Assembly: GCF_000158095.2 (NCBI RefSeq)
Contig: NZ_CM011002.1
Span: forward strand, 4,258,703 to 4,322,702
Direction of reading: 5' to 3'
Length of the DNA stretch: 64,000 nt
DNA from: Roseibium alexandrii DFL-11
GTDB taxonomy: Bacteria; Pseudomonadota; Alphaproteobacteria; Rhizobiales; Stappiaceae
Below the pieces are notes generated by a model that saw nothing but the letters and a program-made list of their open reading frames with translations, had not been told where the DNA came from and did not search any database. Positions 17,610 through 25,682 of this stretch are shown here, piece by piece. Both the position numbers and the translations under genes were made by a program. Each line of letters starts with the position of its first letter. Positions within the stretch are counted from its first letter, which is position 1.

Positions 17610-18113
17610 ATGACAACTGATATTGCGATCTACCAGCGTCTTGCCAAGTACAACACCTGGATGACGGACAAAGCCTATATCGCCGCTGACAAGATGAGCG
17701 ATCCAGATCGCAGGGAAGACCGCGGTGCTTTCTTCAAATCCGTTCATTCCACGCTCAATCATCTGCTTTTTGGCGATCGCGCTTGGATGCGCCACTTCAC
17801 GGGCCGGGATTACAAGGTCGGTGGCATGGGCGTCGATATCTTCGAGGATTACGAAGCCCTCAAGGCCGCGCATTTCGAGATCTGTGCCGACATTGAAGAA
17901 TTTTCTGGTGGACTGACTTCAGAGTGGCTGGCCGGGACCCTGGAATGGACCAGTCGCAGTGACGGTCAGACCCGGATGCGGCCGCGCTGGGTGTGCCTGA
18001 CGCACATGTTCAACCACCAGACCCATCACCGGGGCCAGCTTTCGACGCTCTATATGCAGGCCGGGATCGACATCGGCAAAACAGATCTGCCGTTCATGCC
18101 GGATCTGATGTAA
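17610..18113 (+). CDS. DinB-family metal-dependent protein
   Basis: 167 aa four-helix DinB/YfiT-like protein. The three expected metal histidines fall in VHSTLNHLLFGD (one near residue 47) and in MFNHQTHHRGQ. This superfamily includes thiol-dependent enzymes such as bacillithiol or mycothiol transferases, but the substrate cannot be told from sequence. Its last 20 bases overlap the convergent LysR gene. Confidence 0.8.
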   Translation: MTTDIAIYQRLAKYNTWMTDKAYIAADKMSDPDRREDRGAFFKSVHSTLNHLLFGDRAWMRHFTGRDYKVGGMGVDIFEDYEALKAAHFEICADIEEFSGGLTSEWLAGTLEWTSRSDGQTRMRPRWVCLTHMFNHQTHHRGQLSTLYMQAGIDIGKTDLPFMPDLM

Positions 18114-19053
18114 CTGACGGGGGCTCCGTCAGCCCCGGGTTTTCTCGGTGCTGCCGGAACCGGTCAAGGTCTTTGAACAAGAGATCGAGGAACTTTCGGA
18201 CACGTGGTTCAAGGTGTTTCCTTTGCGGATAAAGCGCGAGGATAGGAATGGAACCGCAGGACACATTCGGTAGAACAGTTTCCAATTGACCATTCGCCAG
18301 TTCGTCTTCGACAAGCAGTCTTGGCAGGAGAACGATTCCCAAACCGGCCAAACCCGCATCTCGCAACGCGCTGGCATTATCGACTCGAAGTCGGGAACGG
18401 CCGGATACGCGGGTCCAAACGCCCTCTTCTTCACTCAGATGCCAGCACTGCTTTTCCGGATGTGTTCCAAAATAAATGAGATCCAGCGGTCCGAGTTGTT
18501 CGATGGATTGGGGTCGAGTGCGATCAGCAAAGTAACTTGGTGCGGCGCAGAGCACTGCTCGATCAATCAACAGTGTCCGCATTATCAGTCCCTGGTCCGG
18601 TTCGGTGACGCCAATCCGAAGGGCCAAGTCATAATTGTCAGCGACGACGTTTTCGACGCGATCTGAGAAGCTGATTTCGATCTGGATGTCAGGCCAATCC
18701 CTAAGGTAACGCTGAACGGTCGATAACAAGAGTTTTCGCCCCATCGCTCCAGGGGCAGCAATGCGCAAGGTGCCTCGCGGTGTGCCGGCCGAGTTTTGCA
18801 ATGTGGTTTCTGTTTCTTCGATTGCAGCGCGTATTTGCATTCCGTGCCGATAAAGGTCCTCTCCTTCCGGTGTTAGCGATATCGCCCGGGTTGTTCGGTT
18901 GAGCAGGCGGGTTCCATAGTGATCTTCAAGTCGCGCAACTGCCTTGCCTGCCGTTGACCGGGTAAGGCCAAACGCTTTTCCTCCAGCGACAAAACTGTTC
19001 TTATCGATTACCGACATGAAAATCAGAATGTCATTGACCCGCGATCCAATCAT
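18094..19053 (-). CDS. LysR-family transcriptional regulator
   Basis: 319 aa. N-terminal winged HTH (about 5-65): DILIFMSVIDKNSFVAGGKAFGLTRSTAGKAVARLEDHYGTRLLNRTTRAISLTPEG is typical, read here in parts. The C-terminal substrate-binding domain carries LRIAAPGAMGRKLL and LALRIGV. It resembles the AaeR/DsdC-like group that regulates a divergent neighbour. The adjacent divergent gene encodes a RidA-like protein, a plausible target. Inducer unknown. Confidence 0.9.
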   Translation of the reverse strand: MIGSRVNDILIFMSVIDKNSFVAGGKAFGLTRSTAGKAVARLEDHYGTRLLNRTTRAISLTPEGEDLYRHGMQIRAAIEETETTLQNSAGTPRGTLRIAAPGAMGRKLLLSTVQRYLRDWPDIQIEISFSDRVENVVADNYDLALRIGVTEPDQGLIMRTLLIDRAVLCAAPSYFADRTRPQSIEQLGPLDLIYFGTHPEKQCWHLSEEEGVWTRVSGRSRLRVDNASALRDAGLAGLGIVLLPRLLVEDELANGQLETVLPNVSCGSIPILALYPQRKHLEPRVRKFLDLLFKDLDRFRQHRENPGLTEPPSVTSDPA

Positions 19054-19067
19054 ATCTGCCTGCTAAC

Positions 19068-19108
19068 TAGCGAAAAAATATCGTTACTATTGCGAAAATA
19101 AATCGCTA
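19068..19108. promoter_or_regulatory. Candidate LysR operator between the regulator and ridA-like gene
   Basis: The divergent 104-bp gap holds TAGCGA (19068-19073) facing TCGCTA (19103-19108). Direct GCGAAAA repeats at 19070 and 19092 are 22 bp apart, about two helical turns. This fits a two-site LysR operator; binding itself is inference. Confidence 0.4.
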
Positions 19109-19157
19109 ATGAAATCGCGTAAAGAGAAGCCCAATCGTATAAGCAAAGGGTTTCCAA

Positions 19158-19562
19158 ATGTCAGACACACTTCAGCGCCTAAATCCAATCGAACTACCAG
19201 ATGCCGGCAAAATCGGATATTCGCAGATTTCAATTGTCGAACCGAAACGACTTGCTTTTGTGTCTGGCCAAGTTGCCTGGGGCGCCGATGGAACACCAAC
19301 CCCTACGACGTTTTCCGAACAAACAGCCCTTGTAGTTAGAAACTTGGAACGGGCCTTGGAGGCGATTGGCTCAATGCCCCATGACATTGTTCAGATGCGG
19401 ATTTATGTTACCGATCTGACAGACGAAACGCTGTCCGAGGCCATGAAGCAGCTCACGGTATTTTTGAATGGAGCGCGTCCGAGCCTCACGGGAGTTGGCG
19501 TTGCCAAACTCGCAAGTCCAGACTTACAAATCGAAATTGAGATGGTGGTGCAGGCAGCGTAG
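19158..19562 (+). CDS. RidA/YjgF-family protein
   Basis: 134 aa single RidA domain: IVEPKRLAFVSGQVAWGADG, TALVVRNLERALEAIGSMPHDIVQMRIYVTDL and ARPSLTGVGVAKLASPDLQIEIEM. The conserved arginine that binds the carboxylate is in ARPS. RidA homologues hydrolyse reactive enamine/imine intermediates. The AaeR-type LysR neighbour suggests a substrate-induced detoxification or catabolic role. Confidence 0.85.
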   Translation: MSDTLQRLNPIELPDAGKIGYSQISIVEPKRLAFVSGQVAWGADGTPTPTTFSEQTALVVRNLERALEAIGSMPHDIVQMRIYVTDLTDETLSEAMKQLTVFLNGARPSLTGVGVAKLASPDLQIEIEMVVQAA

Positions 19563-19576
19563 GCGCCTTCGCGACG

Positions 19577-20470
19577 TTAACTCGCAAACAGCAACGCGCT
19601 TCCCACAACAACCAGGCTTGCACCGGCCCAGGCGCCAAGTGCCGGGATCTCCTTGGTGCGCCACCAGAGCATCGGCAGCATGAGGGCCGGAGTGGTTGCG
19701 GAAAGGGTCGCGATGATGCCGACTTCACCGCCGGACAGCGCGAACAGGATGAGCGTCATGCCGACGCCCATGCCCAGGACACCGGAGAGCGCAATCAGGC
19801 CAACGAGGGACGGGGTAAATTGGCCTGCCGGTTTCACCCAGGATACTGGAAGGCGGGTTAATGCCAGGAGGCAGAGCGCAGCCATTCCGACCCGAAGGCT
19901 GGAGGCGGCGACCGGATCGGCGCCGGTTTCCATCACCGGCCGGGCGATCAACGAGCCGATGGACTGCGACAGGGCCGCGGCCAGTCCCAGCAAGATGCCG
20001 GCCCACAGCGGCCCGCGAATGCTCTCCCATTGGTGCAGCTGGGATTTGCGTTTACCGAAGCGGATTGCCAGCAGCACGCCGCTGAAGGTGATGAGAATGC
20101 CGAGGATCTGTGTGACCGTCAGATCTTCGTTCAAGAGCAGCCAGCCAAGGATCGCCGACATCGGCGCATTCAGCGAAAACAGCATCGCGGTTCGGCGCGG
20201 GCCCATTCGGTTCAGCGTCAGGAAAAGCGCCGTGTCGCCCATGAAGATCCCGATCACGCCGGAGAGCATCAGAGGCACAATATGGTCGGCGCTGATTGAT
20301 CCCCAACCGGTGGTGAACGCCACCCAGGCAATCAACATCAGCGCGACGAGCACCATGCGGGTGCAATTGAAGGCAATCGCACCTAAGTGCTGCGCCGGCC
20401 CCGCCGATATCAAGCCGGTCAGAGCCCAAAGGGCGGCGGCACCAAGAGCGGCAGCTTCATAGACAAACAT
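19577..20470 (-). CDS. EamA/DMT-family transporter
   Basis: 297 aa with about 10 membrane segments in two EamA repeats. First half: LMLSGVIGIFMGDTALFLTLNRMGPRRTAMLFSLNAPMSAILGWLLLNEDLT (only parts quoted as landmarks). Second half: GVLGMGVGMTLILFALSGGEVGIIATLSATTPALMLPMLWW. Inner-membrane metabolite exporter or importer, substrate unknown. Starts 5 bp after the TenA gene, so the two are one operon, which suggests a thiamin-pyrimidine-related or amine cargo (inference). Confidence 0.85.
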   Translation of the reverse strand: MFVYEAAALGAAALWALTGLISAGPAQHLGAIAFNCTRMVLVALMLIAWVAFTTGWGSISADHIVPLMLSGVIGIFMGDTALFLTLNRMGPRRTAMLFSLNAPMSAILGWLLLNEDLTVTQILGILITFSGVLLAIRFGKRKSQLHQWESIRGPLWAGILLGLAAALSQSIGSLIARPVMETGADPVAASSLRVGMAALCLLALTRLPVSWVKPAGQFTPSLVGLIALSGVLGMGVGMTLILFALSGGEVGIIATLSATTPALMLPMLWWRTKEIPALGAWAGASLVVVGSALLFAS

Positions 20471-20475
20471 TGTTC

Positions 20476-21216
20476 TTAAGACCGCACGGCAAGATCAGCC
20501 GGAAGAGTTGCTTCGCCCGTCCAGGCCGCGTCAAAAAACGCCGTTTCAAGCATGCTCATGCGGGTAAAGATCTCCGCCAGACGCTCCTGTTCCTCTGCGC
20601 CAAGCGGGCTACCAACGGCATCCATCTCTTCGCGGATCCAGTTGACGAAAGTTTCAAAGCCCTCGACTGCATGCAGATCGATCCATTCGGCGAGATAGAA
20701 GTGTTGCGGGCGTGGCTTTTGTGCTTCGCGCAGTCCCCAGGTCAGATAGGACCACTCCGCGCACAGGAGGCAGGCAAGGCCCTCGGCATAGGTGCCTTTG
20801 CCGGATGAGGTGAGAAGCATATCCGCGAACGCACGGGTTACAGGACCCTGTGCAGCTGTTTCATAGACGGAAGGAGAGACGCCAAGCGCTTCAAACGAGC
20901 GCAGGAAATAGTCGTTTTCTTCAGACGTCAGCAAAGCCAGGAATCCCGAGAGCCGCGCCTTGGAGCGCATGGAGGGTGCTTTGGCGACGAGATAGCCCAG
21001 AGTGGAAGCCAGATCGGTGATGAAGGTATAGTCTTCAATCAGATACCGGGCATAGGCGTCATCCGGCATGGTGCCGTCGCCGATGGCCCTGGTGAAGGCA
21101 TGACCTGTGGCTGCGCTCCAGTGCGGTTCGGCGCGGGCGGCAAGCCAGTCGGTAAACCGGGCATCAGTTTTGGTTGTCAGGAAATCCTGAAAGGATCCGG
21201 AAAAAGCCTCGGGCAT
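20476..21216 (-). CDS. TenA/THI-4-family (thiaminase II-like) protein
   Basis: 246 aa alpha-helical TenA fold: HWSAATGHAFTRAIGDGTMPDDAYARYLIEDYTF at the N-terminus, EENDYFLRSFEALGVSPS, and a C-terminal RMSMLETAFFDAAW with the conserved Glu. TenA enzymes salvage the thiamin pyrimidine. The region of the usual active-site Cys reads LLCAEWSYLTW (C152, E154), so it is unclear whether it is TenA_C or the Cys-less TenA_E type. Followed at 5 bp by a DMT transporter. Confidence 0.82.
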   Translation of the reverse strand: MPEAFSGSFQDFLTTKTDARFTDWLAARAEPHWSAATGHAFTRAIGDGTMPDDAYARYLIEDYTFITDLASTLGYLVAKAPSMRSKARLSGFLALLTSEENDYFLRSFEALGVSPSVYETAAQGPVTRAFADMLLTSSGKGTYAEGLACLLCAEWSYLTWGLREAQKPRPQHFYLAEWIDLHAVEGFETFVNWIREEMDAVGSPLGAEEQERLAEIFTRMSMLETAFFDAAWTGEATLPADLAVRS

Positions 21217-21253
21217 TGAGCCGGGCTCCTTGTTTTGAAAATTTCTGGCAGGA

Positions 21254-21284
21254 GAAGAAAAACGGGCGCCGGAGGGCGCCCGTT
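21254..21284 (-). terminator. Rho-independent terminator of asd
   Basis: Perfect 10-bp stem AACGGGCGCC (21261-21270) / GGCGCCCGTT (21275-21284) with tetraloop GGAG. On the minus strand it follows the asd stop codon (21293) and runs into TTTCTTCT. Confidence 0.9.
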
Positions 21285-21292
21285 TAAAAGGA

Positions 21293-22327
21293 TCAGGCTG
21301 CTGCCTTTTTCGGAGTGATCAGGCCGCGGTTCACCAGAACCTCGGCGATCTGTACCGTGTTGAGCGCCGCGCCCTTGCGCAGGTTATCGGAGACAACCCA
21401 CATGTTGAGGCCGTTCTCGATGGTCGCATCTTCGCGGATCCGGGAGATGTAGGTCGCATCTTCGCCAGCCGACTCATACGGCGTGATGTAGCCGCCGTCC
21501 TCGTGCTTGTCGATGACGAGGCAGCCTGGAGCCTCACGCAGGATGTTGCGGGCCTCTTCTGCCGTGATCTCGTTTTCGAACTCGATGTTGACGCTTTCGG
21601 AGTGGCCGATGAAGACCGGCACACGAACCGCGGTGCAGGTCACCTTGATGGCCGGATCCAGCATCTTCTTGGTTTCGGCCAGCACCTTCCATTCTTCCTT
21701 GGTGTAGCCGTCTTCCATGAAGCCGTCGATGTGCGGGATGACGTTGAAGGCGATCCGCTTGGTGAACTTTTCCGGCTCGATCGGGTCGTTCACGAACACG
21801 GCGCGGGTCTGGTTGAACAGCTCTTCCATGGCGTCCTTGCCGCCACCGGAAACCGACTGGTATGTGGAAACGACAACGCGCTTGATCTTGGCATGATCAT
21901 GAAGCGGCTTCAGCGCAACAACGAGCTGTGCGGTGGAGCAGTTCGGGTTGGCGATGATGTTCTTCTTGGTGAAGCCGGTGATGGCATCGGCGTTCACTTC
22001 AGGAACGATCAACGGCACCTCCGCGTCGTAGCGCCAGGCGGACGAATTGTCGATCACAACGCAGCCCTTTGCACCAATCCGTGGGGACCATTCCTTGGAA
22101 ATGGTGCCACCAGCGGACATCAGGCAGATGTCGGTATCGGAGAAATCATAATTCTCCATCGCCTGGACCTTCAGCGTTTTATCGCCAAAAGAGACTTCGG
22201 TACCTTGGGAGCGGCGGGACGCCAGCGCGACGACTTCGTCCGCCGGAAAGCCGCGCTCTGCGAGAATATCCAGCATCTCCCGGCCAACGTTTCCGGTTGC
22301 CCCAGCGATTGCGATCTTGAAACCCAT
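21293..22327 (-). CDS. asd: Aspartate-semialdehyde dehydrogenase
   Basis: 344 aa. Reduces aspartyl phosphate to aspartate semialdehyde with NADPH for lysine/DAP, threonine and methionine synthesis. Visible: IAIAGATGNVGREML (nucleotide binding), ALASRRSQG, the catalytic Cys in NPNCSTAQLV, STYQSVSGGGK, and the catalytic His/Arg region CTAVRVPVFIGHSESV. Ends KKAAA. Monocistronic, with its own terminator. Confidence 0.95.
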   Translation of the reverse strand: MGFKIAIAGATGNVGREMLDILAERGFPADEVVALASRRSQGTEVSFGDKTLKVQAMENYDFSDTDICLMSAGGTISKEWSPRIGAKGCVVIDNSSAWRYDAEVPLIVPEVNADAITGFTKKNIIANPNCSTAQLVVALKPLHDHAKIKRVVVSTYQSVSGGGKDAMEELFNQTRAVFVNDPIEPEKFTKRIAFNVIPHIDGFMEDGYTKEEWKVLAETKKMLDPAIKVTCTAVRVPVFIGHSESVNIEFENEITAEEARNILREAPGCLVIDKHEDGGYITPYESAGEDATYISRIREDATIENGLNMWVVSDNLRKGAALNTVQIAEVLVNRGLITPKKAAA

Positions 22328-22431
22328 GTGACTGTCCTTGTCCGTCTCCCCGCTTCACCAGCTGCCCAGGTCATCAGGCATGCCAGCTTCCTGGCGCCTC
22401 CCATCCCCGGGGAGGCGGGATGAGCGGCACC

Positions 22432-22569
22432 TTAAGCGGTGGTCTTGGTAGTTTTTGTCGTGTGCTTGAATGTGGTTTTGGCAGGCGTCATCGTCCCGCC
22501 GCGCATGAAGGTCACGCTGGCAAGGGCTTCAGACATCATATCCAGAATGTCGGCTTTCAGCCGGGTCAT
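22432..22569 (-). CDS. Possible small protein (45 aa), function unknown
   Basis: The frame MTRLKADILDMMSEALASV...ending TKTTKTTA looks protein-like: an amphipathic N-terminal helix, a central TFMRGGTMTPAKT segment and a Thr/Lys tail. The ribosome binding site is weak and no family is recognised. It may start further upstream (22641). It is the only candidate gene in the 373-bp stretch between asd and the racemase-family gene; otherwise that stretch shows no feature. Confidence 0.35.
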   Translation of the reverse strand: MTRLKADILDMMSEALASVTFMRGGTMTPAKTTFKHTTKTTKTTA

Positions 22570-22700
22570 CGGAAACTCACATTCGACAAAATTCGAGACG
22601 GCGCTCTTTTTGCCCGGAAAACCTTGAGAGTCAATACGCAAAGCGGCCAGATCCGGTCTTTAGGTTTTCGTTTGTTGCTGAAAGGCGACGGTTTGTCAGA

Positions 22701-23441
22701 TCAATCGAACAGCTGGCCCGGTCCGCGCCCTTTGGTCTCAAGTCCGGCAAGCCGCATCATGTGCCAGGCGAGCGCTGAGTTGGAACTGATGACCGGCTTG
22801 CCCAGTTTTGCTTCGCAGGCTTTGAGAACCGGAAAGGTGCGCAGGTTGGTGCAAGAGGCGAATACGGCATCGATTTCCGGAGCACTGCCGACCGAGCAAA
22901 TGGCTTCTTCAACCGATGCTGGAGAAATTCGGGCCACGACGGCTTCTTCTGATTGACCAAACGAGCCCAGGTTCACAACGGTAAGACAATTGTCTTTAAG
23001 CAGCGAAACAACCGCTTCGGAAACTTCGGCGATATAGGGCGTGACCACCCCGAGCTTTTTTGCGTTCAAGTGCTCCAGTGCGGCCAGCACAGCTGCGGCC
23101 GGATTGGTGACCTTGGTAGTCGGGTGGGCTTTTCGGACAGCTGCCGCAACGGCGTCCGAGCCGATGACAGTGGACGCCGAAGTGCAGGCATAGCCAATGA
23201 CATCCAGATCACGGGCACCTGGCAGAAGAGCAGCAGTCCCTGTCAGTTGCGATTTCATGCGTATCAGGGTTTCGGAGGTGACCTCCGGGGCGCTTTCGAT
23301 GCGCGTGTGATTGAGCGTCACGCCATCCTGATCAAACAGCGGCCGGAACTCGTTTTCGATGGTTTCGTCCGCTTGCAAAACGATCAAGCCGAGAGCCGCC
23401 TTGTGTGCAAGGCCTGCGTCTGTTTCGAAACTAAGCTGCAT
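22701..23441 (-). CDS. Asp/Glu racemase-superfamily protein (maleate isomerase/arylmalonate decarboxylase-like)
   Basis: About 246 aa. The two active-site cysteines expected of the superfamily are in GYACTSAS and FASCTNLRTF. N-terminal LGLIVLQADETIENEF and the C-terminal SSNSALAWHMMRLAG match the maleate cis-trans isomerase / EutA-like branch rather than true racemases. Substrate unknown. ATG 23441 has AGAGGAAG nine bases upstream; a TTG at 23465 would add eight residues. It follows the M24 hydrolase by 20 bp in one operon; such a pair also occurs in ectoine-utilisation clusters (EutA and DoeA/EutD), but the other ectoine genes are not here. Confidence 0.8.
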   Translation of the reverse strand: MQLSFETDAGLAHKAALGLIVLQADETIENEFRPLFDQDGVTLNHTRIESAPEVTSETLIRMKSQLTGTAALLPGARDLDVIGYACTSASTVIGSDAVAAAVRKAHPTTKVTNPAAAVLAALEHLNAKKLGVVTPYIAEVSEAVVSLLKDNCLTVVNLGSFGQSEEAVVARISPASVEEAICSVGSAPEIDAVFASCTNLRTFPVLKACEAKLGKPVISSNSALAWHMMRLAGLETKGRGPGQLFD

Positions 23442-23461
23442 GAGGGTCTTCCTCTTTTTTG

Positions 23462-24598
23462 TCAAAGAACCGGGATGTCCGGTTCGGCAGGAGTGCTCAG
23501 AAATTCCGGTGCGCCGTCGCGTATGACGATGTTTTCCTCATGCACCATCATCTTGCCCTTCCCAAGATCAAGGCCCGGTTCCAGTGTCAGAACCATCCGC
23601 TCCTGAAGGACCGTTGTGTCGAATGCAGTGAGGGACGGTGTTTCCGTTAGCTGAATGCCGAGGCCATGCCCCATCCGTCCGACGCCGCCGTCTGATTGTC
23701 CAAGCACATCGGTCATGGCATTGAAAAGATCCGCGCAGGTTTTGCCCGGCCGGGCAATGGCGGCCGCGGCATTTGCCGCTTCGACAAGTTTTCGATGGGC
23801 TTGCCGGATAGCATCGCTGGCATGGCCGATCGCATAATTCCTGTCAAAGTCACAGAAATAGCCGTTCTTGACTGCGCCCGTGTCGAGCATAAGCACATCA
23901 CCTGATTTAAGTGGTGCATCGGTGGGCGGCGAAATCACATCGCCATACCCTCCCGGGCCGGCGCCGCCGACAAGATACGGCACATCATCCGCACCCCGCT
24001 CCAGAAGATCTATCTTGAACCTTCGAAAGGCGCTCTTCAGGCTTTGGCCTTCGCGAAACAAGTTTGGCGCGCTTTCAAAGCTGCGCGAAGCGATCTGGCA
24101 GATTTCCCGGTGGATCGCGATCTCAGTTTCCGACTTGATGTGGCGCAGGGCTTGGACAAGCGCACTGGCGTCCCGGAATTCAGTGCCGGGAAGGGTGACC
24201 TTGATCCGTTCAAAATCAATGAGTGGCATGCGCAGGGAACTCTCGCGGCCCATCGGCATCCCGACCACCGCGTAGGGGTTGAGCGCATCGCTTAAGAGGC
24301 CGACACCTTCGTCCGTTGGGTGGGGCGCCGCAAAGGTCCTGATATCATCGACCCAGGTGCTTGCCATCAAATGCGCGCCGATTTGCGGGATGATAGCGAT
24401 GGGTTTGCCGGTTCGGGGAAGTATACAGAACCAGGGCCGCGCCGGACTTTGCCAGAAGAGCGTTCGAAACCCTGTGAAATATCGGACTTCCGCCTCTGTG
24501 GTGAACAGGAGCGCGTCGAGACCCTGTTCACGCATCAAGCGCTGAGCCCGATCTGCACGATCTTCAAATTCGGTCACCGGGAAAACTGCTTCTGACAT
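23462..24598 (-). CDS. M24-family metallohydrolase (Xaa-Pro peptidase / ectoine hydrolase-like)
   Basis: About 378 aa pita-bread fold. Creatinase-like N-terminal domain (RMREQGLDALLFTTEAEVRYFTG in part), then the M24 catalytic domain with dimetal ligands in MLDTGAVKNGYFCDFDR (two Asp), MGHGLGIQ (His), LTLEPG (Glu) and HEENIV (Glu). All five ligands are present, so it should be catalytically competent. Hydrolyses a peptide- or amide-like bond; exact substrate unknown. First gene of a two-gene operon with the racemase-superfamily protein. ATG 24598 chosen; a longer frame to 24652 lacks family similarity. Confidence 0.82.
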   Translation of the reverse strand: MSEAVFPVTEFEDRADRAQRLMREQGLDALLFTTEAEVRYFTGFRTLFWQSPARPWFCILPRTGKPIAIIPQIGAHLMASTWVDDIRTFAAPHPTDEGVGLLSDALNPYAVVGMPMGRESSLRMPLIDFERIKVTLPGTEFRDASALVQALRHIKSETEIAIHREICQIASRSFESAPNLFREGQSLKSAFRRFKIDLLERGADDVPYLVGGAGPGGYGDVISPPTDAPLKSGDVLMLDTGAVKNGYFCDFDRNYAIGHASDAIRQAHRKLVEAANAAAAIARPGKTCADLFNAMTDVLGQSDGGVGRMGHGLGIQLTETPSLTAFDTTVLQERMVLTLEPGLDLGKGKMMVHEENIVIRDGAPEFLSTPAEPDIPVL

Positions 24599-24775
24599 TC
24601 GGGCTTCTTTCGACTGTTTATTTCGCTGTCGAAGCAATGCGTTTGGGATCAACGCTTTGATTGTTGGATGAGATTGATCCCGATGAGGAGAGAGGATCAG
24701 TTCTTTTCAGTCGACTCAAGCGGTTTTTCCGACAAAGGCCTGCCGGGACAGGGTCGAACAAGCATGCAAAACACC

Positions 24776-24812
24776 TTGCCAGTCACTTATAAATCAATAT
24801 ATCATGATTTAT
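24776..24812 (+). promoter_or_regulatory. arsR promoter with ArsR operator overlapping the start codon
   Basis: TTGCCA (24776-24781) and TATATC (24798-24803), 16 bases apart, make a plausible -35/-10 pair. Across the -10 lies an inverted repeat with perfect 8-base arms, ATAAATCA (24789-24796) and TGATTTAT (24805-24812). The right arm contains the AT of the arsR start codon, so the mRNA is probably leaderless or nearly so. ArsR binding here is inference from location and symmetry. Confidence 0.6.
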
Positions 24813-25179
24813 GGATATAAATTTCGCATTGGGGGCCTTCGGCGCTCTGAGCCAGAAAACACGATTGGATGTCTTTCGCCTTTTGATCAAGGCCGGGCCG
24901 GACGGGATGAACTCCGGAGAAATCGGAGAGGTTTTGGGTGTCCGGCAAAACACCATGTCCGCAAATCTCAGTGTTCTGCTTCAGGCAGGACTCGTGAAGA
25001 ACGAACGGGAAGGCCGCAGCATCCGGTATTTCGCGAATATGGACCGGACGCGCGATCTTCTGACGTTTCTGCTGGCTGATTGTTGTGGTGGCCACCCGGA
25101 TTTATGTGCGCAGGTCATGGACATCGTGACCTGCCAAACCGAGACAACGTCAATTGAAGACCATCGGGAAGGTTTGTAA
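24811..25179 (+). CDS. arsR: ArsR-family metalloregulator
   Basis: 122 aa winged-helix repressor: LSQKTRLDVFRLLIKAG, GEIGEVLGVRQNTMSANLSVLLQAGLV as the HTH, EGRSIRYFAN as the wing. A cysteine-rich C-terminus (DCCGGHPDLC) likely senses As(III) or Sb(III). The final A of its TAA is the first base of arsC's ATG (TAATG), so translation is coupled. An inverted repeat overlaps its own start codon, consistent with autorepression. Confidence 0.9.
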   Translation: MDINFALGAFGALSQKTRLDVFRLLIKAGPDGMNSGEIGEVLGVRQNTMSANLSVLLQAGLVKNEREGRSIRYFANMDRTRDLLTFLLADCCGGHPDLCAQVMDIVTCQTETTSIEDHREGL

Positions 25180-25676
25180 TGACTGATAAAGCCTACAATG
25201 TCCTTTTTCTTTGTACGGGCAATTCCGCTCGCTCCATCATGGCCGAGGCGATCCTGAACCGCGATGGCCGAGGCCGTTTCAAGGCCTTTTCTGCAGGCTC
25301 CACGCCTTCCGGATCTGTACGGCCGGAAGCTTTGGCGCTCCTTGGAAAGATGAATTACAAAACTGAAGAAGTCCGCTCAAAGAGCTGGGACGAATTCGCG
25401 GCCCCGGACGCCCCGGTAATGGATTTCGTCTTTACGGTCTGTGACAATGCGGCCAAGGAAAGTTGCCCGGTTTGGCCTGGGCAACCGATGAGTGCGCATT
25501 GGGGGGTGCCCGATCCTGTGGCGGTGGAGGGCAACGAGACCGAACGGCAACTGGCTTTTGCCGAGGCTTTCCGGATGTTGAGCAACCGTATTTCGATTTT
25601 TACAAGCTTGCCGTTGACGTCGCTCGATAAATTGTCCCTGCAGAAAAAGCTGGACGAGATCGGCAGCGCCAGCTGA
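25179..25676 (+). CDS. arsC: Arsenate reductase, low-molecular-weight phosphatase type
   Basis: 165 aa. The P-loop VLFLCTGNSARSIMAE (C-x5-R-S) is the catalytic site, and the general acid Asp lies in WGVPDPV. SKSWDEF and VFTVCDNAAKESCPVW carry the additional cysteine found in thioredoxin/glutaredoxin-linked ArsC. Reduces arsenate to arsenite in the cytoplasm. Second gene of arsR-arsC; no arsenite efflux gene (arsB or acr3) is in the window. Confidence 0.9.
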   Translation: MTDKAYNVLFLCTGNSARSIMAEAILNRDGRGRFKAFSAGSTPSGSVRPEALALLGKMNYKTEEVRSKSWDEFAAPDAPVMDFVFTVCDNAAKESCPVWPGQPMSAHWGVPDPVAVEGNETERQLAFAEAFRMLSNRISIFTSLPLTSLDKLSLQKKLDEIGSAS

Positions 25677-25682
25677 ACCAAA

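Noticed and set aside
22701..24598. Complete ectoine-degradation cluster
   Set aside because: Only two genes are present and doeB, eutB, eutC and a matching regulator are absent; the resemblance is kept only as a hypothesis.
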